Of a stretch of DNA of 64,000 nt, positions 46,465 to 54,128 are shown piece by piece. Both the position numbers and the translations under genes were made by a program. The stretch is taken from positions 411,092-475,091 of the forward strand of contig CAWBVA010000013.1 of assembly GCA_963792125.1 (NCBI GenBank). Direction: 5' to 3'. This stretch comes from Methanocella_A sp963792125 (lineage in GTDB: Archaea; Halobacteriota; Methanocellia; Methanocellales; Methanocellaceae). Numbering within the stretch: the first letter of the stretch is position 1; every line of letters begins with the position of its first letter. A model generated the notes under the pieces. That model made no database searches, was not told the origin of the DNA, and was given only the letters and a program-made list of their open reading frames with translations.

Positions 46465-47259
46465 TCACACCTTCTCTTCTCGGGGTGGCCACCTGACGTT
46501 GCCCGGGCCCATGTCCCGCATGATGAAGAACACGAAGCGCAGCATCACTGCGGCAGCCAGCTTGATCAGCGGGCTGACCGGGGCGTCGTAGTAATAGGCT
46601 TTCCCCTTGTAGAACTCGTAGTCTGCCGGCAGCCACTCTTTACACTCGATACTGATGCGCTGCTGGGCTGCGAACCGCACGTAGTCGTTGAAGCCCGGTT
46701 TCGGCAGCGCCGTGTCCAGACATGCGCGGTACAGCTTTTGCGCCGCCTCGCCGATTGCACGGTCGTTTTTGGCTGCCACCTTCTCCGTCACAGGCCAGGG
46801 AGGTGTCCCGACGCCGAGCTCATATACCGTATGAGTGCCCGCGAGCGCGATGCGCATGGGCGCTATCGTCTCTTTCAGGCCGGCGCCGCCAGAGTTAGCG
46901 ACGAGCAGCACTTTCTGCCGGTGGAAGATCGGGCGGTGATTGGCGTAGGCGAACCGGTCGATGAAGTTCTTCATCAGTCCGCTTACGTTCTGCACATAGC
47001 CGGGTGACGACAGGATGACCCCGTCGCTGGCGAGTATCATCTGCTCGATCTTCTCCCGGTCGTCCTTGAGCGGGCATTTGCCCTCGCCCTTCGTAACGCA
47101 GGTGAAGCAGCCTTTGCACGGTTGCAGGTTCGCATCCTTCAGGAAGAGGTACTCGAACTCGACCTCGCCCATCGCCTTCATCCGTTTTTCTATCAGCTGT
47201 ACGACCCGGTATCCGCTGCCCTTTCCCTTCGGGCTGCCCATGATTGCCAGTATCTTCAC
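46465..47259 (-). CDS. Iron-sulfur flavoprotein (NADPH-dependent FMN reductase fold) copy 2
   Basis: 264 residues. IMGSPKGKGSGYRVVQL, EFEYLFLKDANLQPCKGC, with cysteines CKGCFTCVTKGEGKC (C-x2-C-x2-C-x6-C), and SPGYVQNVSGLMKNFIDRF. Intact paralogue of 43011-43881 and proof of the intended reading of that gene. Same C-terminal extension with a hydrophobic stretch. TetR3 operon member. Confidence 0.88.
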   Translation of the reverse strand: MKILAIMGSPKGKGSGYRVVQLIEKRMKAMGEVEFEYLFLKDANLQPCKGCFTCVTKGEGKCPLKDDREKIEQMILASDGVILSSPGYVQNVSGLMKNFIDRFAYANHRPIFHRQKVLLVANSGGAGLKETIAPMRIALAGTHTVYELGVGTPPWPVTEKVAAKNDRAIGEAAQKLYRACLDTALPKPGFNDYVRFAAQQRISIECKEWLPADYEFYKGKAYYYDAPVSPLIKLAAAVMLRFVFFIMRDMGPGNVRWPPREEKV

Positions 47260-47274
47260 CGCAATGCCTCCGTT

Positions 47275-48171
47275 TTATGATCGTGCCGTTACTATTTTAC
47301 TGTTCTCTATATAGCCAGGCGTCAGCCCGAAAGCCCCTTCCATCAGCTCGGTCAGCCTCACCACGAACCTGGCCACCGGGCCCCCGTCGATGATGTCGTG
47401 GTCGAAGACGAGGGTCATGCTCAGGAACTCCCGTACCTCGACGCGCCCGTCCACGAAGGCCGGACGGCGGGCGATGCCGCCGATCGCCACGTTCAGCGGC
47501 GAAATGCCGAAGGGGATGGCCCAGGACCCGCCGCTGCCCATCCGGCCGTACATGCCGACAGAGGTGATGCCAACAGTGCCCATCATTTCCTTGACGAAGA
47601 ACGGATCGGTCTTCAGGCGGTTCCATACCAGCGCATTACGTGCAAAGCGAGGAAGCGAGAGGAAGAGACGCAGTGCCCGTGGCGGCAGCCGCAGGCGTTG
47701 GTCCGGCGCAATGACCTGTTCGCCCGGCGCCAGCGGATACGCCTGTGCAGCCCGGATTTCGGCGTGGATTTGCTCCACCGTCTTTTCATTCGCTTTACGT
47801 ATCACGAAAGGGACAGGCAGGGTCTCACCCGGGGGAGCCCCGGTCACCTGGCGTTCGATGGGCATGTTCACATCCACATCGTCGAAAATGACCGTCTGCC
47901 TGTGCCCCTTCCGCAGTGCGTGAATGCGCTTGTGTTCACTGACCGCCTGCGCCAGGCATTTTACGATCCAGCCCGTGAACGAGACGCCTTCGCCTGTCGT
48001 CGCCTTATGGCAACGTATCGCCTTGCGGGCCGTGGTGACGTCAATCTCGACGAACAATGGGACGTGGTTTTTCTCCTTCCCCATAGTCACGAAGTCGATC
48101 CCGGCCATCCGATAGACCGGAAATGACTGGACGTCGAAGGAGCCGATGATTCCGTGCCCCTGAACGCTCAT
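47275..48171 (-). CDS. 2-oxoacid dehydrogenase E2-type acyltransferase domain without lipoyl domain
   Basis: 298 residues from ATG 48171 (overlapping the DUF116 stop; the open frame further upstream is a shadow of DUF116). CAT-like E2 core: PLFVEIDVTTARKAI near residue 38, GITSVGMYG near 192, SPLNVAIGGIARRPA near 217 and the catalytic-type segment SMTLVFDHDIIDGGPVARF near 250 (HDxxDG: the first position of the usual DHRxxDG is D-H-D). No lipoyl or subunit-binding domain and no E1/E3 genes nearby, so it is not a normal dehydrogenase complex; probably an acyl transfer to another acceptor. Confidence 0.82.
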   Translation of the reverse strand: MSVQGHGIIGSFDVQSFPVYRMAGIDFVTMGKEKNHVPLFVEIDVTTARKAIRCHKATTGEGVSFTGWIVKCLAQAVSEHKRIHALRKGHRQTVIFDDVDVNMPIERQVTGAPPGETLPVPFVIRKANEKTVEQIHAEIRAAQAYPLAPGEQVIAPDQRLRLPPRALRLFLSLPRFARNALVWNRLKTDPFFVKEMMGTVGITSVGMYGRMGSGGSWAIPFGISPLNVAIGGIARRPAFVDGRVEVREFLSMTLVFDHDIIDGGPVARFVVRLTELMEGAFGLTPGYIENSKIVTARS

Positions 48172-49364
48172 TCCGCCACCTTCGCGACCGCGCACGGCCT
48201 GTCCGCTGGAAGAAGGCTCAGGCCTAGCACGTTTCTTAGCTGTCCCATGTTGATGTCGGTCGCGATGCCCTGGTCGTGCCAGTGCTTCCGACACCCGCAG
48301 TGATCGAGGAGAACACATTGCGGCGGCAGGCCGAGGCCCTTTGCCTTCCAGCCGCCGGAGATGAGGTTGGACACGCAGGCCACGCCTACGATGCCTGCGC
48401 CTTCCCCGATGAGCGTGCGGCCGGCGTCGCCCGAGAACACGGACGACTCGTGAGGCACCAGGAACACCCCGAACCCGAACTTCCGGCCCATCTTCGTGAG
48501 CTGGTTCACCCGGCACTGCGGGGTGCACTCGGCGCACTCGCAGGACAGGCCGTTGGAGTGGGCCTTGCACTGTGGCTTCGGGTAGTATCTCATGCATGCC
48601 GGCAGAATGACTGCTTTCCGCTTCGTCTTCATGAAGTCGTCGCGGAACGCCCGGTTCATGATCTCGGCGCCCACCATGTTCAGGTGGTACTCGACACGTG
48701 GTCTCGCCGAGAAGATGACGTCCTCCTTCCACAGGTGAGATGGTTGCCGTTCGCGCAGGAACCGCTCGACGTTCGGGGTGTATCTGCCCAGCCCCTCGAG
48801 GCTCCGGCCTTCGAACCATGCGGCAAAGCCGATCGCAATGTCGATCTGGCTGGAGACGGCCTTCGCCGGCTGGCCCGCCCAGTAGTCCCGCCAGTGGTGC
48901 AGGCGGCGGACCTCCTGCACATAGTCGCCGGTGGCTTCCATCCACCGGAGGAGCCGGTCGAGGTGCTCCAGCGTCGCCCTCGGGTGCCAGTCGTGATCTG
49001 TCGGCTTGAGGAAGAGCGTGGCCAGGATGCCCCGGGCCGCGTCGGCCGCCCCCTTGATCACGCCGCCCTGCTGTCGCAGCCGGGCGAGGCCGGACAGAAT
49101 GCCCGTCCACCCGCTGGAGACATCGTGGGCGTCGTCGGCGTAGGCACGCCAGAGCGTGCCCAGCATGAGCAGCTCGAAGACGTACTCGTCATGCGACCGG
49201 ACCTGCTCGATGCCTTTCTCGCGCAGGTAAGCCTGGAACTGCTCGACTATCGGGCTCATCACCCTTGCCTGGCCCAGGACGATGTCGGTAAAGGCCATGA
49301 CGTCGCGATAGTACCGGTCGGACGTGCCCTCGCCGCCCTTGAGCGAATAGGTGACGACGTCCAT
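48168..49364 (-). CDS. DUF116 family protein
   Basis: 398 residues. The N-terminal 230 residues are helical. The C-terminal DUF116 domain has ACMRYYPKPQCKAH, CECAECTPQCRVNQL, LVPHESSVF and CVLLDHCGCRKHW, rich in Cys and His in metal-ligand spacing. The stop overlaps the acyltransferase start (ATGA) and its start overlaps the TetR3 stop. DUF116 proteins of bacteria and archaea have no known reaction. Confidence 0.85.
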   Translation of the reverse strand: MDVVTYSLKGGEGTSDRYYRDVMAFTDIVLGQARVMSPIVEQFQAYLREKGIEQVRSHDEYVFELLMLGTLWRAYADDAHDVSSGWTGILSGLARLRQQGGVIKGAADAARGILATLFLKPTDHDWHPRATLEHLDRLLRWMEATGDYVQEVRRLHHWRDYWAGQPAKAVSSQIDIAIGFAAWFEGRSLEGLGRYTPNVERFLRERQPSHLWKEDVIFSARPRVEYHLNMVGAEIMNRAFRDDFMKTKRKAVILPACMRYYPKPQCKAHSNGLSCECAECTPQCRVNQLTKMGRKFGFGVFLVPHESSVFSGDAGRTLIGEGAGIVGVACVSNLISGGWKAKGLGLPPQCVLLDHCGCRKHWHDQGIATDINMGQLRNVLGLSLLPADRPCAVAKVAE

Positions 49365-50011
49365 CACGGGGCCTCCTTTACCTTTATGGCATCGAACATG
49401 AACTTGATGTGGCCCGACAGGTTGTCCATGATGCCGTCGACAAAAGTGATTTGTCCTGACTCTTCGTAGTTAAGGAAGAAATGTTCGAAGTACAGGTACA
49501 GGACGTAGTAGGTGAACTCATTGGCCAGCAGCCGGGCATCGCACTCCCGGATGTAACCCAGGTCCATCATCTTCCTGAACGTTTGCTCCCAGGCCTGGAG
49601 GGTGAACCCCACCATCGTCGTTTTGAAGAAGTCGCGGACCTTCGTGTTACGGTAGAGCTCGATAGACATGAGCCTCCAGATCTTTTCTATGCGAGGGTCA
49701 TTTATGCGCTCCATGAAGGCCCGGCCGCCGACGTTCATGAACCCTTCGGGGCCGTACTTCTCCAGCATGACCTCCATCGGCACATCATTAGGGTCGGGCT
49801 TCGAAAGCTCGGCGATGAAGTACTCGAAAATCGAGTCCATGATGGCCTCTTTGCCCTTGTAATGGTTATAGATCGAGCTTTCCCGGATGCCCACCGCACG
49901 CGCGATGTCCCGGATGGACACCGCATCGTACCCCTTCTGCGAGAAGAGATCGATGGCTGCGTCCAGGATTTGTTCCTTCGTGCCCTTTTCTGCCGATGCA
50001 TTGTTCTTCAT
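49364..50011 (-). CDS. TetR-family regulator 3
   Basis: 215 residues; HTH VSIRDIARAVGIRESSIY with recognition helix RESSIYNHY, then a helical ligand-binding domain. First gene of the largest TetR operon (to about 44642). Two ACTAACG/CGTTAGT operators lie upstream. Its ligand is unknown; the regulated genes point to a redox or aldehyde/quinone-type signal (inference). Confidence 0.88.
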   Translation of the reverse strand: MKNNASAEKGTKEQILDAAIDLFSQKGYDAVSIRDIARAVGIRESSIYNHYKGKEAIMDSIFEYFIAELSKPDPNDVPMEVMLEKYGPEGFMNVGGRAFMERINDPRIEKIWRLMSIELYRNTKVRDFFKTTMVGFTLQAWEQTFRKMMDLGYIRECDARLLANEFTYYVLYLYFEHFFLNYEESGQITFVDGIMDNLSGHIKFMFDAIKVKEAP

Positions 50012-50026
50012 ACTTCTTCCTTCGTT

Positions 50027-50099
50027 ACTAACGAACGAACGTTAGTTTAACCCCATTATATGCTCTGAGTATTTATAGTTAACGAACGAACGTTAGTTT
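50027..50099 (-). promoter_or_regulatory. TetR3 operon promoter with two operators
   Basis: Site A at 50027-50046: ACTAACG-AACGAA-CGTTAGT. Site B at about 50078-50097 repeats AACGAACGAACGTTAGT. Between them is the TATA box (AACTATAAATACT on the minus strand, 50069-50081). The shared CGTTAGT arms are 51 bp apart. The region could also influence the divergent gene at 50179. Confidence 0.78.
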
Positions 50100-50178
50100 C
50101 AACCCCCCTGACAGAGTGCCTGGTCTGTATCGCAATGATTATTTACAAGGGGGCGCATAACCGGGTTAGGGTCATTTC

Positions 50179-50748
50179 ATGGTGGATTTACTGGCATTGT
50201 TCAGCATTGTCATTGCTGTTATCATAGGCGTGCCTACCGCTCTTCTCATCCTGGGAAGGGTCATCGGGTTCCTTGCATACTATAACGCGACGGAAGCGGT
50301 TACGGAAAAACCGAAGACTGAACAGAAAGGCAAAGCGCTGATCGTCTACGAGCCCGGCGCGACGAAACACACTAAAAAGATCGGGGAAGAGTTCGGAGAC
50401 CTGCTGCTGGAACAGGGATATGAGGTCACCCTTGCAGGGATCAAGTCTGAAGCTGCAAAAGACACATCAGGCTACAATCTGGTGGTGCTCGGGACTCCGA
50501 CGTATGTCGGCAGGCCGACAGGCGTTGTCAAGAAGTACGTGAAAAATTTACACATTGCCAGCAGCCAGACTTTCGGCATATATCTCATCGGCACGAAAGG
50601 CGCGCCTATGGTAGGCTTTGCCCCCAAAGTGTTCCTGGACTCCATGAAAAAGCCCCTTGCGGAAAGCGATACGACCGTCAAGGAGATGGCTTTCATCGGA
50701 TACAGGCCGTTCGATTACTCCGACTTCGTATCCACCCTGCTTTCCTGA
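50179..50748 (+). CDS. Membrane-anchored flavodoxin-like protein
   Basis: 189 residues: an N-terminal helix (residues 5-30) then a flavodoxin domain (ALIVYEPGATKHTKKIGEE, VVLGTPTYVGRPTGVVKKY). The phosphate loop is altered (EPGATKHT), so FMN binding may be weak. Divergent from the TetR3 operon across the operator region. Confidence 0.75.
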   Translation: MVDLLALFSIVIAVIIGVPTALLILGRVIGFLAYYNATEAVTEKPKTEQKGKALIVYEPGATKHTKKIGEEFGDLLLEQGYEVTLAGIKSEAAKDTSGYNLVVLGTPTYVGRPTGVVKKYVKNLHIASSQTFGIYLIGTKGAPMVGFAPKVFLDSMKKPLAESDTTVKEMAFIGYRPFDYSDFVSTLLS

Positions 50749-50755
50749 TTTTTTT

Positions 50756-51469
50756 ATGAGCTCTGATGGCAGGCGGAGAGCAGAAAGGAAGACTATCGGC
50801 GTCAACGTCAGGATACGCAGTACCCCGGTCGTACTGACGCCGGACCTGGCGCAGGAGCTTATCGATGGCGCGGCCTATATCTCGCTGGCGCGCGGGTGCC
50901 CTTGCCGGGAAGAGCGCAAATGCCAGGATTTCCCTGTCGATTTCGGATGCCTGTACCTTGGCGAAGGCGCCCGGGGCATCGTAGCAAAGGGCAACGCCCT
51001 GCAAATCGGCCGTCAGGAGGCCCGGGAACACATTCGCCGTGCGGGCGACCTGGGCCTGGTACACATGGTCCTCTGGACGAGCGAAGAGCTACGGTCGCTG
51101 GGAGCCGACGCGAAGAAGGCCCTGGAGCTGTGCTCATGCTGCCCCTGCTGCTGCCTGAACCGCCGCACTGGCGACGGCATGAAAGCATACATCGACGGCA
51201 TCACTGGCATGGGCATCGCCAGGGCAGAGGGCGAGTGCAACGCCTGCGGCGAATGTGAAGGGGCATGCATTTTTAAGGCTATTACCATTGCGGAGGACGG
51301 CCCGGAGATCAATCCGGACCGGTGCAAGGGGTGCGGACGGTGCGTAAAAGCATGCAGGCAGGGCGTGCTCAATGTGTATTCTCTGGAAGAGGTCCCCTCT
51401 TTTTCGGAAGGCTGGGACATGATTCCGGCGTCGGCCTTCGTTGACGAGATCTCAAGGACGATAAAATAG
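50756..51469 (+). CDS. Cysteine-rich 4Fe-4S ferredoxin-domain protein
   Basis: 237 residues from ATG 50756, 7 bases after the preceding stop. An N-terminal module has CPCREERKCQDF, FGCLYLGEG and, near residue 124, CSCCPCCC, a very dense cysteine cluster. The C-terminus is a classical two-cluster ferredoxin (CNACGECEGACIF near residue 161 and CKGCGRCVKACRQ near 191). Likely an electron-transfer protein working with the flavodoxin upstream. Confidence 0.82.
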   Translation: MSSDGRRRAERKTIGVNVRIRSTPVVLTPDLAQELIDGAAYISLARGCPCREERKCQDFPVDFGCLYLGEGARGIVAKGNALQIGRQEAREHIRRAGDLGLVHMVLWTSEELRSLGADAKKALELCSCCPCCCLNRRTGDGMKAYIDGITGMGIARAEGECNACGECEGACIFKAITIAEDGPEINPDRCKGCGRCVKACRQGVLNVYSLEEVPSFSEGWDMIPASAFVDEISRTIK

Positions 51470-51630
51470 CGGCACGCTGCGATCGACCGAACCCGGAAAT
51501 GACATAACTACCAATAAATGAGCCTGAGAATAAATAATTTAAGAACAGAGCCCTCGAAGCCCCGGGGCGTACGGTTACACAGGGCAATAAAACCGCAAGT
51601 AGCTCCTGCTCTGCCTTATATTTGACATAT

Positions 51631-52566
51631 CTAATGTCTGGTGAGCACAACTCCCTGCAGCTGTCGCTCGATCTGCCGGCTCATGTCCCGCGCATCGTCG
51701 TTGAGCGGAATGACCTCCACCTGGTCGGGCCCCGTTGCGCCGAGGCCGAGCTCGCCTGCGCGCGCGATCTGCTCCAGCCCGAATATGCTGCCCCGCGAGA
51801 TCTCGGGCGTGGTGCCGTAAGTGCGCAGTATAGCTATGCCGCAGGCATCCAGTGCCACGCGGTCGGCGCTGGCAAGGAGGAGGCCAGGCTCGATGAGCGT
51901 ACCTCGCTCCGGCCCGCCATGGGAGAATCCCTTGATGGCATCCATGACGACAAAGGCAGGCGAGTAGGCAGTGTTAATTTCGGCGATCATCTGCCGCTGG
52001 TGAGGGGAACTGTGCAGCTCCTGCATGTAATTGTAGCCGCTTTCCGGGTCGACGGCCGCGACCATCCCCACGCTGTCCTTCAGGGACATGGTGATGTGGC
52101 CGCCGAACCGGTGCGTTTTCAGGCAGCATGTAGTCACTATCGCGTCGGCCTCGCTGAAAATTTTAGGGAACAGGTACCCGTTGGCCCAGTGATAGCCCTC
52201 GATCTGGCCCTGCCGGTCCCATTCGCACATGTCGCCCAGGTCGTCCAGCACGATGCAGTCGAACCCCTGCGCAGCAGCCAGGGCATCTACGCCCAGGTCA
52301 TGGAGCACTTCTGCAGTTTCCCCCATGCCACTGCGCTCTGCCAGGGTGACCCCGCCGACGTTGTTATCCTCCAGCATATCGACGATGGCGGACAGCATAT
52401 CGATGTGGGTGGAGGCCGGGTACGGGTCGGAGCTGTTGAAGTTCGCCTTGATCGCCACCTTCAGGCCCTTGAGATCGCTGATCGGAAACCGCTCCAGCAG
52501 CCGCTTGACTCCTGCAGCTCTGTCCGTCGTTTTCAACACGTAGACTGAAGATTTGTTGAGACTCAT
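51631..52566 (-). CDS. DUF362 family protein
   Basis: 311 residues from ATG 52566 (GAGGTG upstream). DUF362 pattern: KVAIKANFNSSDPYPASTH near residue 38, TLAERSGMG near 74, CCLKTHRFGGHITMSLKDSVGMV near 142, FVVMDAIKGFSHGGP near 199 and ASADRVALDACGIA near 226. Often fused to or beside ferredoxins, and here convergent with the ferredoxin-domain gene. Function unknown, presumed redox. Confidence 0.85.
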   Translation of the reverse strand: MSLNKSSVYVLKTTDRAAGVKRLLERFPISDLKGLKVAIKANFNSSDPYPASTHIDMLSAIVDMLEDNNVGGVTLAERSGMGETAEVLHDLGVDALAAAQGFDCIVLDDLGDMCEWDRQGQIEGYHWANGYLFPKIFSEADAIVTTCCLKTHRFGGHITMSLKDSVGMVAAVDPESGYNYMQELHSSPHQRQMIAEINTAYSPAFVVMDAIKGFSHGGPERGTLIEPGLLLASADRVALDACGIAILRTYGTTPEISRGSIFGLEQIARAGELGLGATGPDQVEVIPLNDDARDMSRQIERQLQGVVLTRH

Positions 52567-52724
52567 GCAATGACACCTCGTACACGCGTTTACCGGTCCG
52601 TTTATAGAGAAATTCGACATGGGACGGAAAAAGATTACCGGCAATTAAACGCGAGGCCAGCTCGCTATCCCTCGTGGCAGGAGGACAAGGTTAATAAATT
52701 TGGGGCCTGTCATAGGCAAATGAC

Positions 52725-53144
52725 ATGGGCAAAAAACTGATGGACATCCTGAAGGGCGCAGGTGTCATGGGCCTCTTCGCAGGCCTGTACGCGCTCACCG
52801 GCCATGACCTGGACCCGCAGAGCATCGTGGTCAGCGTGGCAGACCTGGTCGTTGGCTCGATGAGCGGCAGGACTGGCGCGGAAATGGGACAGCTGTGGGA
52901 CCAGGCTAAGGTGGGGCTGCTGATCTACGGCCTCATCGGCACGCTGCTCTTTGTCTTCTCGGTCATGTACTGCGGCAAACGGGGCATCATCACCGCAGTG
53001 TGCGGCTACTTCGGCGTGCTGCTGCTGATCACCGGGCTCGGGCACGGGGTCACGGCGCTGTACCTGCCTGTAGCGCTGCTGGCCATCGGCTACGCCGTTG
53101 CGAAGCTCATGTCCGACCGGGGCAACCTGAAATTGCCTAAATGA
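52725..53144 (+). CDS. Four-helix membrane protein of unknown function
   Basis: 139 residues; hydrophobic helices at about 10-27, 65-85, 90-108 and 112-130, separated by short loops (one with CGKRG). No recognised motif. Own promoter-like GGTTAATAAATT at about 52687-52698. Confidence 0.55.
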   Translation: MGKKLMDILKGAGVMGLFAGLYALTGHDLDPQSIVVSVADLVVGSMSGRTGAEMGQLWDQAKVGLLIYGLIGTLLFVFSVMYCGKRGIITAVCGYFGVLLLITGLGHGVTALYLPVALLAIGYAVAKLMSDRGNLKLPK

Positions 53145-53263
53145 TCGTGCAGCCGGCGTGCAGGCCCGCGACTAAGCCAGTATCAATAGCATAAAAAATT
53201 TAAAAACGTGGCAGAGCCATGCCCCGGCTAACCATGCGAGTCTTAATGGCACTGCCTGCAGGA

Positions 53264-53559
53264 TTACTTCTTTTCCTCTTCTTCGCCCTTCTTGACCAGC
53301 TCGCGGACCTTCTCTCCGCCCTTGTGGCCGATTTTCGAGTAGAACTCGGGACCATGGGTCTCGGCAGTCTTCTCGCCGCCAATATGGCCCCCTTCTCCCC
53401 GATCTTCTCGTAGAATTCCTTGCCATGGGTCTTGGCCGTCTTCTCGCCGCCCTTGTGACCTATTTCCTCGTAGAATTCCTTGCCATGGGTCTTAGCCGTC
53501 TTCTCGCCGCCCTTGTGGCCGGCTTCCTCCACAGTCATTTCGCCCTTCTTCTCAGCCAT
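53264..53559 (-). CDS. KGG-repeat stress protein, frame broken near 53390
   Basis: About 98 residues after repair. Four repeats of the type GHKGGEKTAKTHGKEFYE, the Con-10/GsiB-like KGG motif of hydrophilic, stress-induced proteins. One missing G in the GGGGG run (53387-53393) breaks the third repeat. The tail is acidic/basic charged (KKGEEEEKK-type). No membrane segment. Protective, dehydration-type function by family. Confidence 0.78.
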
Positions 53560-53716
53560 AATATCACCTGGATGTCCAATCCATAAGATCGAAACATTAC
53601 ATGGGTATTAAAAAAGAGGATATGAAATCGCAATAACTCATGGACTGATGAAGTTGATGAGCAGGACAGGTCAGGGTCCGGTCCCGATTCGGGATGACCG
53701 GGCCTACATCAGCCGA

Positions 53717-54061
53717 TTAATGCATGTCCAGCCTCGCAGCGAGCTTCTCCAGCTTACGCCGCTTTAAATCCTCGAACGCCCTGACAGCCTCCGGTGACTG
53801 CCCGCAGTAAATCAGCTTCGCCTGGCCGAGGGCGATCTCCATGTCCACGATCTCCTCGACGACAGTGTCCAGCCGTTTTCCCGTGAACTCGCCCTGCGTG
53901 GCAGCGCGCTTGTGCTTGCAGATGGCGAAGATAAGCTCGGCGGCTTCCTCGATAATCGCGTCGGCCTGGGACTCCCACCCGAGCTGATCGATAGCGCGCC
54001 GGTACAGGGCATTGACGCCTTCCGGGTCGGAAAGGTTGAGCGGTTCGGTCATGTGTACCAC
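53717..54061 (-). CDS. MazG-like nucleotide pyrophosphohydrolase
   Basis: 114 residues, helical, with IIEEAAELIFAICKHKR near residue 36 and TVVEEIVDMEIALGQAK near 66: the EExxE...ExxD metal motif of the all-alpha NTP-PPase superfamily. Hydrolyses (d)NTPs or related nucleotides; the specific substrate is open. Confidence 0.72.
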   Translation of the reverse strand: MVHMTEPLNLSDPEGVNALYRRAIDQLGWESQADAIIEEAAELIFAICKHKRAATQGEFTGKRLDTVVEEIVDMEIALGQAKLIYCGQSPEAVRAFEDLKRRKLEKLAARLDMH

Positions 54062-54128
54062 ATCATAGAGTACGTTTCTATCGGCTATTTATTATCGTAC
54101 CGGCATGTCGTACGAGCCAGAGGATATT

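Noticed and set aside
48172..49110. N-terminal extension of the E2-type acyltransferase frame
   Set aside because: It is the out-of-frame reading of the DUF116 gene; no similarity, and ATG 48171 has a good ribosome site.
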